A stretch of 64,000 bases of DNA from the NCBI GenBank assembly GCA_016124735.1, contig WGMZ01000018.1:86971-150970 (forward strand). Reading direction: 5' to 3'. This document shows positions 45,201-54,673 of this stretch, piece after piece. The notes under the pieces are model-generated. The model worked only from the letters and a program-made list of their open reading frames with translations. It did not search any database and was not told where the DNA came from. Origin of the DNA: Bacteroidota bacterium. GTDB taxonomy: Bacteria > Bacteroidota > Bacteroidia > UBA8524. The translations under genes and the position numbers were made by a program. Each line of letters opens with the position of its first letter. Within the stretch, counting starts at the first letter, position 1.

Positions 45201-46205
45201 GTTCGGGATTTGGACGCCCCTGTTATTGACAGCGTAGCGAAAGTATTCTGGCAAGTTGGTACACCGTTCGTTAATCCTGTGAGTATCACAGATAATTTCG
45301 ATCAGAATGTAAAAGTGACCATGAATGGTCAGGTTTATGTTGACAAATTTGGAACTTATACTGTAACCTTCAATGCCGAAGATTTCTCTGGAAACCAAGC
45401 GATTCCCAGAACCATAGAATTTGAAGTGGGTGATAGTGTTCGTCCGGTATTATCAACGCTCAGTGGCTCAGATGTAGTCGTGGTGGAAGTTAACGATATC
45501 AATTATTTTGAGCCACCTGTAACGGCTTCCGATAACTATTATCCAAAAGTTTCATTGAAAAGAGATGATTCTCAGGTTAATATCTATGTATTGGGTGATT
45601 ACCAAGTTATTTATACTGCGGAAGATGGTTCACATAACACTTCAACATATGTGCGTACTATAAGAGTGGTAGATACAGAGAAACCAACCATCATAGCACC
45701 ACCAATGAACATTCAGAGATGGACAACCGGATTTGATCCAATGGTGGATGTTACTGTTCTTGACAATTATTATTCACCAAGCTGGTTTGTTGACAACAAC
45801 GCAATCGAAGTGGTTTATAGCAATGTTGACGTAAATTATCCTGGCATTTACAATGTAATTTATCGTGCTACGGATAGCTCTGGTAATGCTTCTGTCCTGA
45901 CTACCAGAATTGTGAATGTTTGGACACCAACTGGTTTGGAGAATGTGAATATTGACGAAATGGTTAATGTTTATCCTAACCCATCCGGCGGTAAATTCAC
46001 AGTGAAACTAGATGCCAAATTGGGTACACAAGTTCAATTGAAGGTAATCGATGCCCTTGGACATATCATAGCAACAGCAGGAACAGAAAACTTCAGCAAT
46101 GGAGAAGCTCGAATGGATTTGAGTAGCGTGACTGCCGGAGTATACATGATTCAATTGACCACTGATTATGGCACAACCACAAAACGTATTGTAATTAATA
46201 AATAA
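42249..46205 (+). CDS. T9SS modular adhesin, paralogue 1 (GEVED-PKD-CUB-PKD-GEVED-DUF5011)
   Basis: 1318 residues. Two ATGs (42249, 42255) could start the signal peptide ending NSSAQ. Approximate order: GEVED 60-178 (FIDYNGDQDFDDPGE), PKD 181-365, CUB-like 368-483 (SLDSGMIYDSGGPT, LKVYDGSDA), PKD 490-675, second GEVED 681-828 (IDFNRDGEF), five DUF5011/Ig-like repeats 830-1228 (GIYFVHYDATDASG), and a T9SS type A sorting domain 1237-1318 (VYPNPSGGKF ... GVYMIQLTT). The Asp-rich DYNGDxDF loops look like calcium sites. First of three collinear paralogues; ends in its own terminator. Surface adhesion inferred. Confidence 0.92.
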   Translation: MLMKTSITKLLLFLGVGALMTTNSSAQYCSSGSQYNTDSDIIDVELGNISNNTANAACADYTYFNTMSTNLTMGSSYQASITLGAAAGCGYDYYTKRAKIFIDYNGDQDFDDPGEGVGQTQYTSGTFTSTVNFQVPCGATAGKTRMRIVCIESSSITPCGSYYYGETEDYDVVLLAGPNPTADFSVPDTVYTNWVAYFTNSNQSGYTNRWYNSDLDPTLQTVNSTGTNYSYAFTTAGSYTLKLESENCQGTATKSKTIVVVDPTSTPDPNFVSSTNHYYYSGDPVEIEFYDLSLYGPTSWEWTITPDMNNGAPWFWSSGNQYSQNPKAFFYDIGTYEVCLTVTNSLGSSSPLCRSQYIVIEAPTGGSYVNIMGKNFSSSLDSGMIYDSGGPTANYKDNEYYDFKIDPCGANSVTLTFSAFDLETSWDYLKVYDGSDATAPLLGSFTGNTLPNSLTASSGRMYLLFTSDGNTNRPGFAASWTSTIPNNGPMMADFILPDTLWECSGGSDVVFENATTGVVPGQATYDWIVDYDSNITYPSNYCDYCGEENPKWTAPSLGYYKEYAIRMVASSCEGNDTIVKTLRVSPTTMLPTVDFKASNRKVSAGSVVTLTDMSVAGCSYEWTITPATGWSFENGSTSSDRIVEVKFSNPGSYHVKLSVTNDNGTSTEYKTNYIDVIDYCTPAVFIPSVSDVGINEVEIESIDNKTSSGVAPGYTNYSKDMAVNLTPGATYTLTVSRNTTVNSMTRQAWIDFNRDGEFKNSERVMFEQNASTNSYTATFTVPDYTTTVAGESRLRIGASLGNTVFNPCGPVQVGEFEDYGVMLVYDDLPPVITLNGNDTVYVEVNSSYTEDSATVIDNIQGDISSQVMITNSIDLTQPGIYFVHYDATDASGLKAVRQTRTVIVSTDLTAPVITLNNGSPYIHSVLVPWTDPGFTAIDNPGNRNVDSNVNISGMVDVNKIGDYTLSYRVSDINGNATEVFRVVQVRDLDAPVIDSVAKVFWQVGTPFVNPVSITDNFDQNVKVTMNGQVYVDKFGTYTVTFNAEDFSGNQAIPRTIEFEVGDSVRPVLSTLSGSDVVVVEVNDINYFEPPVTASDNYYPKVSLKRDDSQVNIYVLGDYQVIYTAEDGSHNTSTYVRTIRVVDTEKPTIIAPPMNIQRWTTGFDPMVDVTVLDNYYSPSWFVDNNAIEVVYSNVDVNYPGIYNVIYRATDSSGNASVLTTRIVNVWTPTGLENVNIDEMVNVYPNPSGGKFTVKLDAKLGTQVQLKVIDALGHIIATAGTENFSNGEARMDLSSVTAGVYMIQLTTDYGTTTKRIVINK

Positions 46206-46214
46206 TATAACCAC

Positions 46215-46252
46215 AGAGAAGAGATGATTTCTTGTCATCTCTTCTCTTTTTT
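46215..46252 (+). terminator. Terminator after adhesin paralogue 1
   Basis: 13-bp perfect stem AGAGAAGAGATGA / TCATCTCTTCTCT with a 7-base loop and a T run, ten bases after the stop. Confidence 0.92.
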
Positions 46253-46282
46253 CATATCAAACCGAAACTTTAAACAAGTCAT

Positions 46283-49200
46283 ATGATGAAAATGTCTACT
46301 AAGTTGAAAGAGCTCTCGAATCGAATTGGATGGAGAGCGTTTTCAGTTGTTGCGGGATTCATCTTTGCCGGAGCACAAGTAGCTTCGGCACAGCAGACCT
46401 CTCCACCTCCGGGTGTGTGTTCCGTGAGTCACCAATACTTCAGTTCTAATCCCTGCGTGAATGATTGGAGTTTTTCCAAAGTTGAATTAGCAGGGTGGTC
46501 TCATAATTCAACTTGCAATACGAGCACTCCGTACCGTTACTGGAATACGCTTGGCTCTGTTGTTACCTTGAATCCAGGTAGTCAATACACGGTTTCCATG
46601 ACTACGCTTTCTACCATTTATAATATGGGAAAAGGTGCCTGGATCGATTACAATCAAGACGGTAACTTTTCTACCAATGAGTACATAGGTACAGGTGGAA
46701 ATGCAGTTGGTCAGGCTTCTGCTCAATTCACCGTTCCATGTAATGCAAAACCGGGCCAGACCCTGGTGCGTTTCCGTTGTGATTATTATTATGTCATGAC
46801 TTCGTCTTATGGTTGTGGTAGTTCATCATACGGGTACGGCGAAACCATGGACTTCATTGTAACCATTGCGGCCACCGGAACACCTAGCGCAAATTTTGCC
46901 ATTCCTGATACCGTATATCAAAATTCTCCGGCCTTGTTTGTGAACAATAACCAACTGGGCTATATCTCACATAGCTGGGATGTGTTGAATTATGGAATTA
47001 GTCCGGACGCAACTTCTGTTAATTATACAGGCACATTTGCAAATACGGGTACCTATCAGCTGAAACTAACCAGCACCAATTGCCAGGGTTCTGCAACCAC
47101 AACCAAATCATTTGACGTGGTAGCCCCGACTTCTTCACCAAAAGCGAATTATGTCGTTTCAAATAATTCACAGGTTTATGACGGTACTACGCCTATTTAT
47201 GTGGACTATTTTGATTTGACTTTGTATGGTCCGACTTCCTGGGAATGGGTAATGTCTCCGGATTGGTTAAATGGAGCGCCATTTATTTGGCTAACCAATA
47301 ATTTCGATCAGAATCCATCTGCATTCTTCTATGATGTTGAAACTTATGATGTTTGTTTAATTGTAGGAAACTCCAACGGATATGACACATTGTGTCGCTA
47401 TTCTTATATAGAAATCACAGCTCCAAGCAGTGGCGCTACTTTCAATAATATTCTAGGCCAAAATAATGGGTCTACTTTGGATTCGGGTTATATTTTCGAT
47501 TCGGGTGGTGCTTCAGATCCGTATTCAGATTATGAATACTATACGTTCATCATCAATCCCTGCGGTGCAAATTCTGTTACTCTGATTTTTGATAACTGGA
47601 CACTTTCCAGCGGTGATAACCTGAAGATTTACGAAGGTTCTGATAATTCAGGTACTCTTTTGGGAACCTTCAATAACAACAATATTCCTGATACTGTAAA
47701 AAGTCATATGGGAAGTATGTATCTTGTTTGGACATCTGATGCTAAGGGCACCGATGCAGGCTTTAAAGCTGGTTGGACTTCTCATATTGTAAATAATGGT
47801 CCTCCCGCAGCTGATTTTGTATTGCCTGATACTGTATATGCTTGTTCAGGCGGGAATAATGTCGAGTTCGTCAATTCTTCCACAGGAGTGCTACCTGGTC
47901 AGGCTTCTTATGACTGGATTTTCGATTATGATCCAAACCTGACATATCCAACGGGTTATGCAGATATCAAAGACGAAGAAAATCCAACTTGGAACTATAC
48001 CCAAAACGGAACCTACAATGTTCGTGCGGTATTGAAGTCTTGTGAAGGAAACGATACTGTTGTTAAGACCTTCATTTTGGCTAATACCAGCAATCTTCCG
48101 ATTATGAGCTTCACCAGCAGCGAGAGAATTATTAAGGTTAACCAGACTTCAACTTTGACAGCTTGGGGAATTGCCAATTGCTCTCAATACTGGGCAATTA
48201 CGCCGAATACCTACAAATTCCAGAATGGAGCGGATTCATCCGATAGAGAGGTGGTTGTTAAGTTTACTGCTCCTGGCTCTTATAGTGTTCGTTTATATGG
48301 AATTAACGATAACGGTACTTCATATGCTGAAAAGACCAATATTATCGATGTAATCGATTACTGCCATCCAACAATTCAGTATTCTACTGTTGCAGATGTG
48401 GGTATGGTAAATGTTCAATTGGGTGATATTTCGAACAAAACTACGTCAGGTGTATCACCGGGTTATACAGATTATACAGGTGATCAGGGAACAACCTTTA
48501 TTTTAGGTCAAACTTATTCATATTCCATTGAGCGTCCTACAAAAGTGAACAATGTAAACCTGAAAGTTTGGATTGATTACAACCGCGATGGCGAGTTTAC
48601 CGGTGCAAATGAATTGGTTGTGGATGAAGTGAACTCTGGAGCTTCTACCTTTACCGGCACTATTACCGTTCCTGGTATTGATGATGTAATTGTTGGTGAG
48701 TCTAGAATGAGAATTGGAATGGGCTTGGCCAATACGAGTCTGAATCCTTGTGGTCCAAGTCAGGTTGGTGAGTATGAAGACTATACCATCATTTTGGACA
48801 AAGATATCTTCCCTCCGATTATTACTATGATTGGTGGTGATACCTTGATTGAAATAAACAAATCCTACATGGATCCGGGTGCGAAGGCATTTGATAATAT
48901 AGAAGGTGATATTTCTTCAAGAATCATGGTGGATAATAGTGTTGACACTTCTCAAACAGGTGTATACTTTGTTAAGTATGATGTAAGTGATCTTTCCGGA
49001 TTACCTTCTGCACAAGTGGTTAGAAAAGTACAGGTGGTAGCCGATTTGACGAAACCAGATCTTACTTTGAATGGAGCAAATCCATTGATGTGGTCAGTAT
49101 TGGTTCCATTTGTTGATCCGGGATTCTCCACTGTTGACCTTCCTTCCGGTGCAAGTGTTGATAGTCTTGTTATTGTGAGTGGAATGGTCTCCGTGGATAA

Positions 49201-50311
49201 AATTGGAGATTATACTTTGACTTACAATGTAATGGATGCATATGGCAACAGTACAACTGAAATGAGAACAGTTCAGGTGCGTGATACGACAGCTCCTGAA
49301 ATTATTTCACCAGATTCGGTGCACGTTCAAATCGGTGAGATATTCAGTGATCCGGTAATGGCTTCTGATAATTTTGATATGGGCGTAATGCCTGTGAAAA
49401 TATCCGGATTTGTTATTCCTACCGCGATGGGCGCTTATACACAGACTTATAGTGTTGAGGATGCGTCCGGTAATAGAGGAGCTAATAAAACAGTGGTATT
49501 TATCGTTGGAGATTTCATTCCTCCGGTGATTGATTGGACTCCTGGTACTCAAACTATTGTAGTCGATGTGTTTAACAATAATTGGGAGAATGCTCCGGGT
49601 ATGCAGGTAACTGCACATGACAATTATTATAAAGGTGCAAGTTTGGTGAAGAAATATTCTGCCAACTTTGATATCAATGCCATCGGCACCTATACAGTTA
49701 CCTACGAGGCAACTGACAAAGCAATGAATATGAGCACTTTCGTTCGTACAGTGATGGTAAAAGACCGTGAAAAACCGATTGTGGTTGCTAATTCATTGAA
49801 TTTGCCTCGCTGGTCTGCTTACGATTTGACCCAAGGTGTGGCTGTGGTAGATAACTATTATGCACCTGTTGATTTTGCAAGTGCTTCGAATGGATGTTCT
49901 GTTGAAATTGTTCGGGAAAATGTTGACTTCAATTATCCAGGTATCTATCAGGTGACTTATGTTGCAATCGATGGATCTGGTAACCGTTCAGATGAAACAG
50001 TAAGAATTGTTCAAATTGGTGAAGAAAGCGCTAATACATCAGTTGATCCGATTAGCCTGGCTAGTTCAGTGAATGTTTATCCTAACCCGAATGCTGGTCA
50101 ATTCACAATTGAAATTACCAGTGCTTTGCAAATGGATGCAAATATTCAAATCGTCAATTCAGTTGGAAGCGTTGTTCGCGTATTGAATAAATCTGACTTC
50201 AGCAATGGAAAAGCAGATATGAATCTGTCCGATGTTGCAGCAGGTGTTTACTATGTGCGCATTAGTAATGCCGGACAAACTGCCACCAAGAAAGTAGTAA
50301 TAACAAAATAA
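46283..50311 (+). CDS. T9SS modular adhesin, paralogue 2
   Basis: 1342 residues. Adjacent ATGs at 46283 and 46286 lead a long signal peptide ending about ASAQ. Same module order as its upstream neighbour: GEVED 50-196 (WIDYNQDGNF), PKD 200-380, CUB-like 383-503 (LDSGYIFDSGGASD, LKIYEGSDN), PKD 509-688, GEVED 691-840 (WIDYNRDGEF), DUF5011-like repeats 843-1246 and type A sorting domain 1261-1342 (VYPNPNAGQF ... GVYYVRISN). The linker phrase ITPNTYKFQNG and the junction IDVIDYCHP are shared with paralogue 3, so these two are probably the closest pair. Its own terminator follows. Confidence 0.92.
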   Translation: MMKMSTKLKELSNRIGWRAFSVVAGFIFAGAQVASAQQTSPPPGVCSVSHQYFSSNPCVNDWSFSKVELAGWSHNSTCNTSTPYRYWNTLGSVVTLNPGSQYTVSMTTLSTIYNMGKGAWIDYNQDGNFSTNEYIGTGGNAVGQASAQFTVPCNAKPGQTLVRFRCDYYYVMTSSYGCGSSSYGYGETMDFIVTIAATGTPSANFAIPDTVYQNSPALFVNNNQLGYISHSWDVLNYGISPDATSVNYTGTFANTGTYQLKLTSTNCQGSATTTKSFDVVAPTSSPKANYVVSNNSQVYDGTTPIYVDYFDLTLYGPTSWEWVMSPDWLNGAPFIWLTNNFDQNPSAFFYDVETYDVCLIVGNSNGYDTLCRYSYIEITAPSSGATFNNILGQNNGSTLDSGYIFDSGGASDPYSDYEYYTFIINPCGANSVTLIFDNWTLSSGDNLKIYEGSDNSGTLLGTFNNNNIPDTVKSHMGSMYLVWTSDAKGTDAGFKAGWTSHIVNNGPPAADFVLPDTVYACSGGNNVEFVNSSTGVLPGQASYDWIFDYDPNLTYPTGYADIKDEENPTWNYTQNGTYNVRAVLKSCEGNDTVVKTFILANTSNLPIMSFTSSERIIKVNQTSTLTAWGIANCSQYWAITPNTYKFQNGADSSDREVVVKFTAPGSYSVRLYGINDNGTSYAEKTNIIDVIDYCHPTIQYSTVADVGMVNVQLGDISNKTTSGVSPGYTDYTGDQGTTFILGQTYSYSIERPTKVNNVNLKVWIDYNRDGEFTGANELVVDEVNSGASTFTGTITVPGIDDVIVGESRMRIGMGLANTSLNPCGPSQVGEYEDYTIILDKDIFPPIITMIGGDTLIEINKSYMDPGAKAFDNIEGDISSRIMVDNSVDTSQTGVYFVKYDVSDLSGLPSAQVVRKVQVVADLTKPDLTLNGANPLMWSVLVPFVDPGFSTVDLPSGASVDSLVIVSGMVSVDKIGDYTLTYNVMDAYGNSTTEMRTVQVRDTTAPEIISPDSVHVQIGEIFSDPVMASDNFDMGVMPVKISGFVIPTAMGAYTQTYSVEDASGNRGANKTVVFIVGDFIPPVIDWTPGTQTIVVDVFNNNWENAPGMQVTAHDNYYKGASLVKKYSANFDINAIGTYTVTYEATDKAMNMSTFVRTVMVKDREKPIVVANSLNLPRWSAYDLTQGVAVVDNYYAPVDFASASNGCSVEIVRENVDFNYPGIYQVTYVAIDGSGNRSDETVRIVQIGEESANTSVDPISLASSVNVYPNPNAGQFTIEITSALQMDANIQIVNSVGSVVRVLNKSDFSNGKADMNLSDVAAGVYYVRISNAGQTATKKVVITK

Positions 50312-50325
50312 AATTTAATAGCCTG

Positions 50326-50355
50326 ATAAAAGGGTGGGTAAAACTGCCCTTTTAT
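50326..50355 (+). terminator. Terminator after adhesin paralogue 2
   Basis: ATAAAAGGG ... CCCTTTTAT, 9-bp stem with a 12-base loop that can pair partly (GGG/CTGCC region), ending in TTTTATT. Confidence 0.75.
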
Positions 50356-50422
50356 TGTGCTTTTATTATCGATAGATATTAATTTAGATTCCTGTAAAAC
50401 AAATCATACAAAGCCTAATCTT

Positions 50423-53400
50423 ATGAGAATAAAATCTACCCTTAAGAAATGGGGAAGTACGCGCCTGATGCGATATGCGCTGGGTCTGGCTATTGCTGCC
50501 GGGTTTAGCGCTGTTCCGCCTTCCCTGCAGGCGCAATCCTCAACAGCAACGCCCTGGTGCGGTGCCACACACCCTTATACTCAAAGCAGTTTTGGAGGGG
50601 TTCCATGTAACTGTTATTTAGCAAATATTGAACGAGTTCAGGTTGGTAATCTTGATCACAAGGCATCTTGTCCTGATTCCAGAGGCGTATATACCTATTG
50701 GAACAATGTGGATGCATTGAAAATCACTCCGGGTTCCGATTATACAGTAAAATTGACTTCCGGAATTACTCGAACTTATTATTCCAATGAGTGGGGCATT
50801 TATATCGACTACAATGGAGATCATGATTTTGATGATCCGACTGAATTTGTAGGACGGGGAATATCTAACGGCGCCAAAGGTACTGTGACAATCAATTTTA
50901 CAGTTCCTTGCACCGCTATCTCAGGAAAGACCAGAATTCGAATTCGTCAGGATTATACCTACAGTGGTAGTTCTTATCGTTATGGTCCTGGAAATGGCTG
51001 CGGTGTATCCGTCTATGGCTACCAGGGTTATGGTGAATCATGGGATTTTGATGCAGAAATTGCCTCAGTTAGTGCTCCTTCTGCAAATTTCAGTATTCCG
51101 GATACAGTATATACCAACTCGCCCGCGAATTTCATAAACTCTCATCAATTTGGTTATATCGCGAATGAATGGGATGCAGTAAATCTTGGAAATTCACCAG
51201 ACGCTACTTCTACAAATTTTAAATTCAGCTTCCCAAATACTGGGACCTACCAAGTACGTTTGTCAAGCACAAATTGCCAGGGAACAGCAATCACTACTAA
51301 ATCAGTTGATGTGGTGGATCCAACCTCATCCCCACAACCTGTTTTTGTCGTTTCTCAAAATGAAGTGATTTATGATGGAGTGACGCCGGTATATATTGAC
51401 TACTACGATTTGTCTCTTTACGGACCAACGCAGTGGGAATGGATTATGACGCCAGATATGTTAAACGGCGCACCTTACATCTGGACTTCCGGATCGCAGT
51501 ATGATCAAAATCCATCTGCCTTCTTCTATGATTTTGAAATTTATGATGTTTGTCTTGCAGTAGGAAACAGTGCGGGATATGATACACTTTGCAAATCGGG
51601 TTATATCAATATCAAACAACCAGGTGCAGGTGGAACTATCGTAAACATTTTAGGTCAACAATTGGGTTCCACCGTTGATTCAGGCTGGGTCTACGATTCC
51701 GGTGGTCCAACCAATTCTTACAAGTCAAACGAATTTTATGATTTTGTAATTTCTCCTTGCGGTGCAAGTAAGGTTACATTGAACTTTACGAGCTTCAACC
51801 TCAATGGAACAGATGAATTATCTGTTTACGATGGAAGTAGCTCAACAGGACCTTTGATCGGATCTTTTAAAGGCACAAACCTGCCTCCAAGCGTTACCAG
51901 CACTGGAGGAAGCCTGTATCTCGTATTCCTTTCTCAAAATGGTTCAACAGGACCTGGATTTGCAGCTTACTGGACATCTATTGTTCCAAATAACGGTGCA
52001 CCGGCGGCAGACTTCTTTGTACCTGATACTGTTTACCAATGTTCTTTAGGTAATTCCGTAAGATTTGAAAATACATCGACAGGAATTTTGCCTGATCAAG
52101 CTTCCTATGACTGGATTTTTGATTACGATTCAAATTTGAGCTACCCAACGGGTTATGCAGACACAAAAGATGAGATGAATCCGGAATGGAGCTACATGAA
52201 TGCTGGTTCTTATAGTGTTCGGATGGTATTGAAATCTTGCGAAGGAAATGATACTGCGGTGAAAACCTTTATCATAGGTACAACCTCAAACAATCCAATA
52301 GTTGATTTTAAAGCCAGTGAGCATATTGTTCGGGTGGGTGATGTGGTTACCCTGACTGATATGTCAGTTGCGGCTTGTGACTATGAGTGGACGATTACTC
52401 CAAATACATATACCATTGAAAATGGCGGATCAGTGAATGATCCAATTATGAGCGTGAAATTCACCGCACCAGGTAGCTACAATGTAAAACTGGATGTAGG
52501 TAACGACAATGGAACCACAACACATATCAAAACAAATTATATTGATGTGATTGATTACTGCCATCCGGCAATTTTCTATCCAACTGTTGCTGACGTGGGG
52601 ATCAATAAAGTGAAGGTGGGAGATATGACTAAGTCATCCGGCTCAGGAATGGTTCCTGGTTACACCGATTATTCCGGAGTTATCAATATTGATTTGACTT
52701 TAGGAAAAACGTATTCATTCGAGATTTCACGTAATACAAATGTGAATGCAATCAATCGTAAAATCTGGATTGATTACAACAGAGATGGTGATTTTGATGA
52801 TGCAGGGGAATTAGTCGCATCAGAAACTGCATCCAATTCAACTTCTTTCTCAGGCTCGTTTACTGTGCCTGGAGTAAAGGATTTGGTTCTTGGTTTGTCC
52901 AAAATGCGCATCGGTGCAAGCTTGGTGAATACTCCTCTTACAGCCTGTGGCCCAGCTCAGGTGGGCGAATATGAAGATTATGATGTTCATTTCGTTTTAG
53001 ATGATGTGATTCCGGTCATCACCTTAATCGGTGGAGATGAGATTATTGAGATGAATCAAACATACACCGATAAAGGGGCAACAGCCTTTGACAATATTGA
53101 AGGTGATATTACTGCTGCGATTGTGGTAGATAATGGTGTAGATATGTCTCAACCCGGCGTATACTTTGTAACTTATAATGTAAAGGATAAATCTGGCAAT
53201 ATGGCTGCAATCGTAGTACGTAAGGTAACTGTGGTTGCTGACTTAACGAAGCCAACTATTACCCTGAACGGAAATAATCCATTACTATGGTCTGTTTTGA
53301 TTCCATACAATGAGCCTGGCTTCAACACCATGGATATGCCTTCAGGTAAGAGTGTGGATAGTCTCGTAACTGTAAGTGGAATGGTAGACGAACTGACAAT

Positions 53401-54505
53401 TGGCGACTATGATTTGGTTTATACTGTATCAGACGCTTATGGCAATAAAGCAGAAATGACACGCAAAGTGCAGGTACGCGATACCACCGCACCTGAAATC
53501 ATTTCTGATTCTGTTGTTAAAGTTCAGGTTGGAAAGCCATTCATCGATCCGGTATATGCCAGGGATAATTTTGACAAAACTGTTGCTGTTGTTAAAGTAT
53601 CGGGTATTGTATTGCCTATGACTCCTGGTACTTATACCCAAACATACACTGCACAGGATATGTCAGGAAATATGGCGATGGACAGAACAATCACTTTTGA
53701 AGTGGGTGATTTTGTTCCTCCGGTTATTCATTATACACCAGGAACTGAGGTTGTGAAAGTGCAAGTCTTCGATTTTGATTGGAGAAAAAATGCGAATATG
53801 GATGTTTTTGCAACAGATGACTATTATGGATATGCTGATCTGCAAGAAATTTTGCCTGCTAACTTCAGTGTGGATGTACTTGGAGAGTATACTATAACTT
53901 ATAAAGCGACAGATAAAAACGGAAACGTAGCTACATTTAATCGCATTATACGTGTTGTAGATGAAGTGAGTCCAACAATTGTTGTAAATCCGGTAAACCT
54001 TCCTCGTTGGTCTACATACGATTTCAATCAGGGAGTAACAGTACAGGATAATTACTATTCTGTTGCTGATTTCGCTAATTCTACCAATGGATGCCGTCTG
54101 GTGATGATTCGCTCTACAGTTGATTTTAACTATCCTGGTATTTATGAAGTTTGTTATCAGGCAATTGATGGATCCGGCAATAAATCCGGTATCACCTGCC
54201 GATTGGTGAAAGTTGGAGAGGAAAGTGCTGCCACTGGACTTGACAATGTAGATATGGATAAACTTGTTCAGGTTTATCCTAACCCAAGTCAGGGCAACTT
54301 CATTGTGAAAGTAGACGCGGCATTAAACACAAATACAAATGTGACCGTTATTAATGCACAAGGTCAAACTGTTCAATTTATTGAAAATGCTCAGTTTGTA
54401 AGTGGTGAGCTGCAAGTAAACTTGCAGGGAGCTGCTCCTGGTGTTTATATTGTTCGCGTTAAAAACGGTGATCAAATTGTGAACAAAAAACTGACTATTC
54501 AATAG
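50423..54505 (+). CDS. T9SS modular adhesin, paralogue 3
   Basis: About 1360 residues from ATG 50423 (MRIKSTLKKWGSTRLMRYALG), which starts the signal peptide; the longer frame begins inside the upstream terminator. Module order repeats that of the two upstream genes: GEVED 46-214 (YIDYNGDHDFDDPTE), PKD 218-400, CUB-like 403-523 (STVDSGWVYDSGGPT, LSVYDGSSS), PKD 530-708, GEVED 711-860 (IDYNRDGDFDDAGE), DUF5011-like repeats 861-1265, type A sorting domain 1276-1360 (VYPNPSQGNF ... GVYIVRVKN). Its first GEVED carries an extra Gly/Tyr/Ser-rich insertion (YSGSSYRYGPGNGCG). Confidence 0.92.
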   Translation: MRIKSTLKKWGSTRLMRYALGLAIAAGFSAVPPSLQAQSSTATPWCGATHPYTQSSFGGVPCNCYLANIERVQVGNLDHKASCPDSRGVYTYWNNVDALKITPGSDYTVKLTSGITRTYYSNEWGIYIDYNGDHDFDDPTEFVGRGISNGAKGTVTINFTVPCTAISGKTRIRIRQDYTYSGSSYRYGPGNGCGVSVYGYQGYGESWDFDAEIASVSAPSANFSIPDTVYTNSPANFINSHQFGYIANEWDAVNLGNSPDATSTNFKFSFPNTGTYQVRLSSTNCQGTAITTKSVDVVDPTSSPQPVFVVSQNEVIYDGVTPVYIDYYDLSLYGPTQWEWIMTPDMLNGAPYIWTSGSQYDQNPSAFFYDFEIYDVCLAVGNSAGYDTLCKSGYINIKQPGAGGTIVNILGQQLGSTVDSGWVYDSGGPTNSYKSNEFYDFVISPCGASKVTLNFTSFNLNGTDELSVYDGSSSTGPLIGSFKGTNLPPSVTSTGGSLYLVFLSQNGSTGPGFAAYWTSIVPNNGAPAADFFVPDTVYQCSLGNSVRFENTSTGILPDQASYDWIFDYDSNLSYPTGYADTKDEMNPEWSYMNAGSYSVRMVLKSCEGNDTAVKTFIIGTTSNNPIVDFKASEHIVRVGDVVTLTDMSVAACDYEWTITPNTYTIENGGSVNDPIMSVKFTAPGSYNVKLDVGNDNGTTTHIKTNYIDVIDYCHPAIFYPTVADVGINKVKVGDMTKSSGSGMVPGYTDYSGVINIDLTLGKTYSFEISRNTNVNAINRKIWIDYNRDGDFDDAGELVASETASNSTSFSGSFTVPGVKDLVLGLSKMRIGASLVNTPLTACGPAQVGEYEDYDVHFVLDDVIPVITLIGGDEIIEMNQTYTDKGATAFDNIEGDITAAIVVDNGVDMSQPGVYFVTYNVKDKSGNMAAIVVRKVTVVADLTKPTITLNGNNPLLWSVLIPYNEPGFNTMDMPSGKSVDSLVTVSGMVDELTIGDYDLVYTVSDAYGNKAEMTRKVQVRDTTAPEIISDSVVKVQVGKPFIDPVYARDNFDKTVAVVKVSGIVLPMTPGTYTQTYTAQDMSGNMAMDRTITFEVGDFVPPVIHYTPGTEVVKVQVFDFDWRKNANMDVFATDDYYGYADLQEILPANFSVDVLGEYTITYKATDKNGNVATFNRIIRVVDEVSPTIVVNPVNLPRWSTYDFNQGVTVQDNYYSVADFANSTNGCRLVMIRSTVDFNYPGIYEVCYQAIDGSGNKSGITCRLVKVGEESAATGLDNVDMDKLVQVYPNPSQGNFIVKVDAALNTNTNVTVINAQGQTVQFIENAQFVSGELQVNLQGAAPGVYIVRVKNGDQIVNKKLTIQ

Positions 54506-54523
54506 TCGTTTGGAATGAAACGG

Positions 54524-54550
54524 AAAAAGGGCCTGATAAAGGCCCTTTTT
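54524..54550 (+). terminator. Terminator after adhesin paralogue 3
   Basis: AAAAAGGGCC TGATAAA GGCCCTTTTT, perfect 10-bp stem with a T run. Confidence 0.93.
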
Positions 54551-54607
54551 CATTTGAAAATATTTTTGGGAAATACGCTCTGATAGAAGCTATATGGCTT
54601 GAGGCTG

Positions 54608-54638
54608 TTGCATTTATGGTTTCCAAAAAGTAGATTTG
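54608..54638 (+). promoter_or_regulatory. Bacteroidota-type promoter of the lectin-headed PKD gene
   Basis: TTG (54608-54610), 20 bases, then TAGATTTG (54631-54638), a full -33/-7 match. The predicted leader is about 29 bases to ATG 54674. Another -7 match (54561-54568) lacks a -33 and is further away. Confidence 0.75.
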
Positions 54639-54673
54639 ACAGAGGGTTATCCTACCATACTAAAACCAAGCAA

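Noticed and set aside
54595..54612. TGGCTTG ... TTGCA upstream of the lectin-headed PKD gene, like a sigma-54 site
   Set aside because: The GG and GC are 12 bases apart instead of 10, which is not tolerated by sigma-54; a full -33/-7 promoter overlaps it.
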